In this document: piece by piece, positions 15,119 through 18,389 of the stretch
Layout: every line of letters starts with the position of its first letter
Position numbering within the stretch: position 1 is the first letter of the stretch
Assembly: GCA_041689775.1 (NCBI GenBank)
Contig: JBDNFP010000001.1
Span: 1 to 18,389 of the forward strand
Length of the DNA: 18,389 nt
DNA from: JBDNFP01 sp041689775
GTDB taxonomy: Bacteria > Bacteroidota > Bacteroidia > Cytophagales > Spirosomataceae
Direction: 5' to 3'
Notes under the pieces: generated by a model
Told to the model about the DNA's origin: nothing
Seen by the model: the letters and a program-made list of their open reading frames with translations, nothing else
Databases searched by the model: none
Made by a program: the position numbers and the translations under genes

Positions 15119-15297
15119 TTATGTACGACCAAGATCAGTGCTTGGTTGTTGCCTCTCAGAACAAGGGAACAACCTTTCGGGATTAAAACCAGGTAGCCTT
15201 GGCAATTGTTATGGTCAATGCCGAGGGAGGATGGTACTTTTCTTGTGAAGAATGCAGATTACAGCCTGATTTTCGTTTTACCAGCGGTATTTTTTTA
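15119..15297 (+). ncRNA. Candidate structured RNA or leader, about 180 nt
   Basis: There is no open frame, but the region is bounded by a TAnnTTTG element and a seven-T run (15290-15296) after a short TACC/GGTA hairpin (15279-15289). Hairpin A pairs 15125-15133 with 15141-15149 (9 bp, one G-U). Hairpin B pairs 15144-15150 with 15168-15174 (7 bp, perfect) and shares bases with A, so the two exclude each other. Hairpin C pairs 15197-15208 with 15216-15226 (11 bp, one bulged A, one G-U) and is extended by ACCA/TGGT at 15188-15191 and 15232-15235 across a 5-by-5 purine-rich internal loop. I could not match it to 6S RNA, SRP RNA, tmRNA or a riboswitch. It may be a free small RNA or a leader of the gene at 15329. 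Confidence 0.35.
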
Positions 15298-15328
15298 ATT
15301 TTACCGAAAAGAAAGTATAAAGTAGACT

Positions 15329-16792
15329 ATGTCAATTACGCACGATAAAGCCCTAGGAACTAAACAGAAAGCACTTCGGATTAATCTGGATCCCCGGATT
15401 TACGGTTCTTTTGCCGAAATCGGAGCCGGGCAGGAAACTGCCGCCATATTCTTCAAGGCGGGAGGTGCATCGGGGACAGTGGCCAAGACCATGTCGGCCT
15501 ATGATATGACGTTCAGCGACGCTATTTATGGTACGGAGGAAAGCGGCCGTTATGTCTGTGAATCCCGCTTGATTAAGATGTTACATAAAGAGTACACCCT
15601 GCTCGAAAAGCGCCTCGCGGAGCAGCGGGGAGAGCACAGTTTGTTTTTTTCTTTTGCTAATACGGTGGTGGCGCTCAACTATCAGAAGACCAACGAAGCC
15701 CACGGCTGGATCGGCCTGCGCTTTCAATTACATCCGTCCGGGCCCTATAATGAGGTGGTGATCCACGTAAGGATGCTTGATGATGAGAATATATTGCAGC
15801 AGCAGGCGCTGGGTGTTATCGGGGTCAACCTTATTTATGGTTGCTTCTTTTATCCAATGTCAGCTGATACCATTTTACTTTCGCTCATGGACGATCTCAG
15901 CCCTGAGCGGATCGAGATTGATATGATTCGGTTTAATGGCCCCGACTTTGAGGATGTTGATAACCGGGTTATGAGCCTGCATCTGGTGAAAAATGGCTTC
16001 ACCAATGCGGCTCTGTTTGGGGCGGATGGCGATGTATTACAACCATCGGAAGCGTTTTACAAAAAGCATATTTTGATGATGCGCGGACGATTACGTCCCA
16101 TCACGAATGTACATGTAGACCTGATCGAAAACGGTACGAAACAGTTTGTAGCCGAACCCGATGTGGACCCCAATCGGGTATTGATGGTTTCGGAGCTGAC
16201 GCTACAAAACTTACAGGCGGACGACGAAGAAATCGACGAAAAAGACTTTCTAGACCGGGTGGATATCTTGTGCTCGATGGGCCACATGGTGATGATCTCC
16301 AATTACCACGAGTACTTTCACTTGGTATACTACCTATCCAAGCTAACCCGTCTCAAAATCGGCTTATTACTCGGTATTCCGAGCTTGCAGGATATATTTG
16401 AAGAACAACACTATGCGTATCTCCCGGGCGGAATCCTGGAATCATTTGCGACGCTGTTTAGTCGTAAGGTGAAGCTATTTATCTACCCAACCCTGCGGGA
16501 GGATGAGACCATTTATAACTGCCAGAACTTCGAAGTGCCGGATAATTTGAAACCCTTGTACCAATATCTTGTTATTAATGACAAGATCGAGGATATCCGC
16601 GACTATAAAATTGAGTACATGCGCTGGACTACCGATCAGGTATTGGCCATGGTGAAGCGGGGCGAACCGGGTTGGGAGGCACTGGTACCGGAGAGCGTGG
16701 CTGATATCATTAAAGATAAATGCCTTTTCGGGTATCCGTGCGTAGTATATGATGCCGAACACGTGGCCCGGAAGGTGGAGGTAAAGGACTAG
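15329..16792 (+). CDS. Conserved protein of unknown function (nicotinate-nucleotide-adenylyltransferase-labelled family)
   Basis: 487 residues, apparently soluble, with no signal peptide or membrane segment. Strongly patterned blocks suggest old conservation: YGSFAEIGAGQETAAIFF near 25-42, GGASGTVAKTMSAYDMTF near 45-62, SDAIYGTEESGRYV, then GVNLIYGCFFY, IEIDMIRFNGPDFEDVDNR and QPSEAFYKKHILMMRG. I recall this family across many phyla under inconsistent names (for example nicotinate-nucleotide adenylyltransferase or TonB-dependent receptor), none of which the sequence supports: there is no HxGH nucleotidyltransferase motif and no beta-barrel. The C-terminal third (about 280-460) has an alpha/beta pattern reminiscent of HAD- or NAD-type folds, but no catalytic motif is clear. 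It stands alone, preceded by the candidate RNA and closed by a strong terminator. Function unknown. Confidence 0.8.
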   Translation: MSITHDKALGTKQKALRINLDPRIYGSFAEIGAGQETAAIFFKAGGASGTVAKTMSAYDMTFSDAIYGTEESGRYVCESRLIKMLHKEYTLLEKRLAEQRGEHSLFFSFANTVVALNYQKTNEAHGWIGLRFQLHPSGPYNEVVIHVRMLDDENILQQQALGVIGVNLIYGCFFYPMSADTILLSLMDDLSPERIEIDMIRFNGPDFEDVDNRVMSLHLVKNGFTNAALFGADGDVLQPSEAFYKKHILMMRGRLRPITNVHVDLIENGTKQFVAEPDVDPNRVLMVSELTLQNLQADDEEIDEKDFLDRVDILCSMGHMVMISNYHEYFHLVYYLSKLTRLKIGLLLGIPSLQDIFEEQHYAYLPGGILESFATLFSRKVKLFIYPTLREDETIYNCQNFEVPDNLKPLYQYLVINDKIEDIRDYKIEYMRWTTDQVLAMVKRGEPGWEALVPESVADIIKDKCLFGYPCVVYDAEHVARKVEVKD

Positions 16793-16816
16793 TACCTACC
16801 AACTCAAAGAAATACT

Positions 16817-16858
16817 AAGCGGAGACCAGTAAATAACACGATTTTCTGGTCTCCGCTT
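16817..16858. terminator. Bidirectional terminator (487-aa protein / coiled-coil protein)
   Basis: Perfect 13-bp arms (16817-16829 and 16846-16858) with a further AAAT/ATTT pairing inside the loop. The stem is GC-rich (GCGGAGACCAG). It lies between convergent genes and its last base overlaps the stop codon of the minus-strand gene. T tracts on both sides are modest. Confidence 0.75.
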
Positions 16859-17766
16859 TATTTGATAGAGAAAGTGACCTGCCCGACACTAAATCCGTCG
16901 GCGAATAGCTCAATCGTATAAGTACCTTTCTGGAAACTTTGGGTGCGGTTGTACAGAATACTTACTGATTGATTATCGTTGGTGTACGCTACCTCCTTGT
17001 TGAGGGTATAGCTTTCGTAATTTCCGTTATTCTGAAATAAACCTGATCCCATACTAGCGTCGGCCAGGGTAGCTCCCTTGGGATCAAGTACTTTAATGTA
17101 AATAGTTTTGGTGTCCTGCTTGGTCAACGGATTCTTTTCCAAAATAAAATCGACCCGGATATTTTCAACTCGACTTGCCTTTACTTCGTCTCCGTTGCGT
17201 TCGCGACCTTTGGCTGAAATAGCCATGACCTTTACATTTCTGGCTCTCAAAGCGGCGGCTCGGTTGACTTTTGATTCGAGGTCAGTCGTTTTGGTCAGTA
17301 TACCCGATAGAGAGTCAGTCAGTGCTTGTTTCTCTTCCAACAAGGCCGTGTTGACGGTACCCAGCACTCTGTTTTGACTGGAAAGTGTTTTGTTTTTGTT
17401 CTGGAGCAAACCTATCTCCTCGTCTTTCTGGGTAAGGTAGTTTTCGTAGTCAATGATCCGGGAAGCCATGGCGGCACTCCCTTTTCGTAGCTTGGTGCGA
17501 TCCGCTTCGAGTTGTGCTTTGATCCTTCTTAGTTCGGTTACGTTGCCGCCTAGGGTACGTACCTGTTCGACTCGGATATCCAGCTGTTTTGAAATAGAGT
17601 CTAGCTTCATTTCGGTCTTTACGAGCTCAATCACCCTTACTTCGAGGTCTTTTTCCTGAAACTTCGTAATGCTACGTTCGTGGTAGTAGAGGTATCCAAA
17701 CACGGCCGAAACCAACGTCATTACGATAAATCCAATAAGTAAGCTTACGTTTGGTTTGTTATCCAT
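16858..17766 (-). CDS. Membrane-anchored coiled-coil protein, unknown function
   Basis: 302 residues. One transmembrane helix at about 8-27 anchors it to the inner membrane, with the rest probably periplasmic. Residues about 34-165 are a long charged coiled coil (heptad-like, rich in Leu, Glu, Lys and Gln). Residues about 190-302 form a beta-rich C-terminal domain with VRVDFILEKNPLTKQDTK-like strands (the window shows ENIRVDFILEKN), IYIKVLDPKGATLAD, and a closing YTIELFADGFSVGQVTFSI that resembles an Ig-like or carbohydrate-binding sandwich. Such Bacteroidota proteins are often misnamed as chromosome segregation proteins because of the coiled coil; nothing here supports that. It is a single gene whose stop is covered by the shared terminator. 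Confidence 0.75.
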   Translation of the reverse strand: MDNKPNVSLLIGFIVMTLVSAVFGYLYYHERSITKFQEKDLEVRVIELVKTEMKLDSISKQLDIRVEQVRTLGGNVTELRRIKAQLEADRTKLRKGSAAMASRIIDYENYLTQKDEEIGLLQNKNKTLSSQNRVLGTVNTALLEEKQALTDSLSGILTKTTDLESKVNRAAALRARNVKVMAISAKGRERNGDEVKASRVENIRVDFILEKNPLTKQDTKTIYIKVLDPKGATLADASMGSGLFQNNGNYESYTLNKEVAYTNDNQSVSILYNRTQSFQKGTYTIELFADGFSVGQVTFSIK

Positions 17767-17909
17767 ATAGCTAGTTATGATCAGAAAAAATAGTCTACTG
17801 TTTTAATTCAACGGAGTTTGTACCCCTTATTAAGCAGTGGATAGTTTCCATACGCCATCCTGATTTTTCTATTAAAGGTAGGGGATTTTTAACAATGGGA
17901 ACAGCCTGA

Positions 17910-17940
17910 TAGTATCCAAACTGAGAGAACCTGGATACTA
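17910..17940. terminator. Hairpin, possible terminator beside the GMC remnant
   Basis: TAGTATCC (17910-17917) pairs with GGATACTA (17933-17940), 8 bp, loop 15. On the plus strand a six-T run follows at a short distance; on the minus strand it lies just past the stop of the GMC oxidoreductase remnant but without a good T run. It may be the old terminator of that gene. The rest of 17767-17963 shows nothing recognisable. Confidence 0.4.
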
Positions 17941-17963
17941 CCCCTGATTTTTTCGATTAGAGT

Positions 17964-18250
17964 TTACAGGTTTCCTTTTTTTAGCTCGTCTACGGCGTAG
18001 GCCACCGCCCGTGCGGATAGGGGCATGTAGGCCCTATCCATAATGAATACGTTTTTGCAGGTATGGATTTGGTTAAAGGCATTGAGTACGGAAGTCTTTG
18101 GGTCGCGTGCCATGCGGGCTGTGCCCATTTCGTGAATACCATTGCCGAGGGCGTACGGGTTATTATTTCGCCGAAGCCCCCCATGCTCATCGACCAGCTA
18201 CCCGGCTGTGTGATCTGCTCTTTTAATCCAACCCCAAACCCATCCATTCT
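17964..18250 (-). pseudogene. GMC oxidoreductase, C-terminal remnant with deletions
   Basis: Two frames on the minus strand carry pieces of one FAD-dependent glucose-methanol-choline oxidoreductase. Upstream (about 18247 to 18165) one frame reads GFGVGLKEQITQPGSWSMSM then GGFGE; then the frame shifts and the second reads GNGIHEMGTARM, DPKTSVLNAFNQIH and finally AVDELKKGNL before a stop at 17964-17966. In intact relatives roughly 90 residues lie between GGFGE and GNGIHE, so a large block is lost with a frame change. A second, in-frame loss of about 13 residues removes the conserved CQNPSLT block that carries a catalytic-site residue (MDRAYMPLSARA joins the two sides). The FAD-binding N-terminus is absent: the left part of the gene was replaced by insertion-sequence DNA. 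Non-functional. Confidence 0.8.
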
Positions 18251-18282
18251 AATAGATCACTTTCTTAAATAAATATCAATAT

Positions 18283-18387
18283 TCAAAGATTTATGTTGAC
18301 AAGTCCGCAGACAATAATCCAAACTTCCTCAATATGCCTGAGATGGTTCCTGTAAGTTTCCTTGACAATTCTGAAGCACTTGCACCG
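18283..18387 (-). pseudogene. Insertion-sequence transposase, C-terminal end (cut by window edge)
   Basis: The minus strand reads 34 residues to a TGA at 18283-18285, including CKCFRIVKETYRNHLRHI and VWIIVCGLVNINL. This RxxxxxYRNxxRH pattern followed by a hydrophobic helix ending in N is typical of the C-terminus of IS4/IS5-type DDE transposases. The gene continues beyond the window, so it may be intact there. The element's end should lie between the stop and the GMC remnant (about 18250-18282), but no target-site duplication can be judged. Confidence 0.5.
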
Positions 18388-18389
18388 CC

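Noticed and set aside
15119..15297. Assignment of the candidate RNA to 6S, SRP, tmRNA or a known riboswitch
   Set aside because: Short matches such as TTACAGCCTG are shared with E. coli 6S RNA, but no closing stem forms between the two ends, and no SRP tip or riboswitch core is present.
18063..18272. 69-residue plus-strand frame over the GMC remnant
   Set aside because: It is the antisense shadow of clear GMC oxidoreductase coding sequence.

Overview
The window looks like chromosomal DNA of a Bacteroidota bacterium, most likely Cytophagales (Spirosomaceae/Cytophagaceae-like). The reasons are a GldA-type ABC ATPase, a Bacteroidota-type PlsC acyltransferase with an HX5D motif, a DUF4136-type lipoprotein, a signal-peptide-bearing GH2 beta-galactosidase, a type III pantothenate kinase, weak Shine-Dalgarno sequences and at least two TAnnTTTG-like promoter elements. 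This is inferred from protein resemblance only; no rRNA or tRNA gene is present.

Layout. (1) 1-507 has no convincing gene but carries two 150-bp near-identical direct repeats, 295 bp apart. (2) 508-4970 is an arsenosugar-type neighbourhood: the radical SAM enzyme ArsS and its CxxC peroxidase-like partner (minus strand, one operon), a divergent PlsC-like acyltransferase, then a two-domain VOC protein downstream of an arsenosugar-type family 2 glycosyltransferase. The arsenic methyltransferase ArsM, expected to start this pathway, is not in the window. (3) 5156-6864 holds aroB (shikimate pathway) and a lipoprotein. (4) 6952-8787 is a two-gene minus operon: a multi-pass DUF5009/HGSNAT-like membrane protein followed by a shortened GldA-like ATPase. 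(5) 9231-12928 holds a small basic secreted protein convergent with a large exported beta-galactosidase. (6) 13107-15076 holds coaX, a gamma-glutamylcyclotransferase-like gene and a small membrane protein. (7) 15077-17766 holds a candidate structured RNA, a conserved 487-aa protein of unknown function and a membrane-anchored coiled-coil protein. (8) From 17964 to the end is decay: the C-terminus of a GMC oxidoreductase with internal deletions, abutting the tail of an insertion-sequence transposase.

Convergent gene pairs are mostly separated by long, nearly perfect hairpins (13-25 bp arms) that probably terminate transcription from both sides. The points most worth a second look are the split arsenosugar locus with an acyltransferase and a VOC protein inside it, the candidate RNA at about 15119-15297 with two mutually exclusive hairpins, the GldA-like ATPase that keeps the family's last residues but lacks the segment before them, and the tandem repeat at the left edge.
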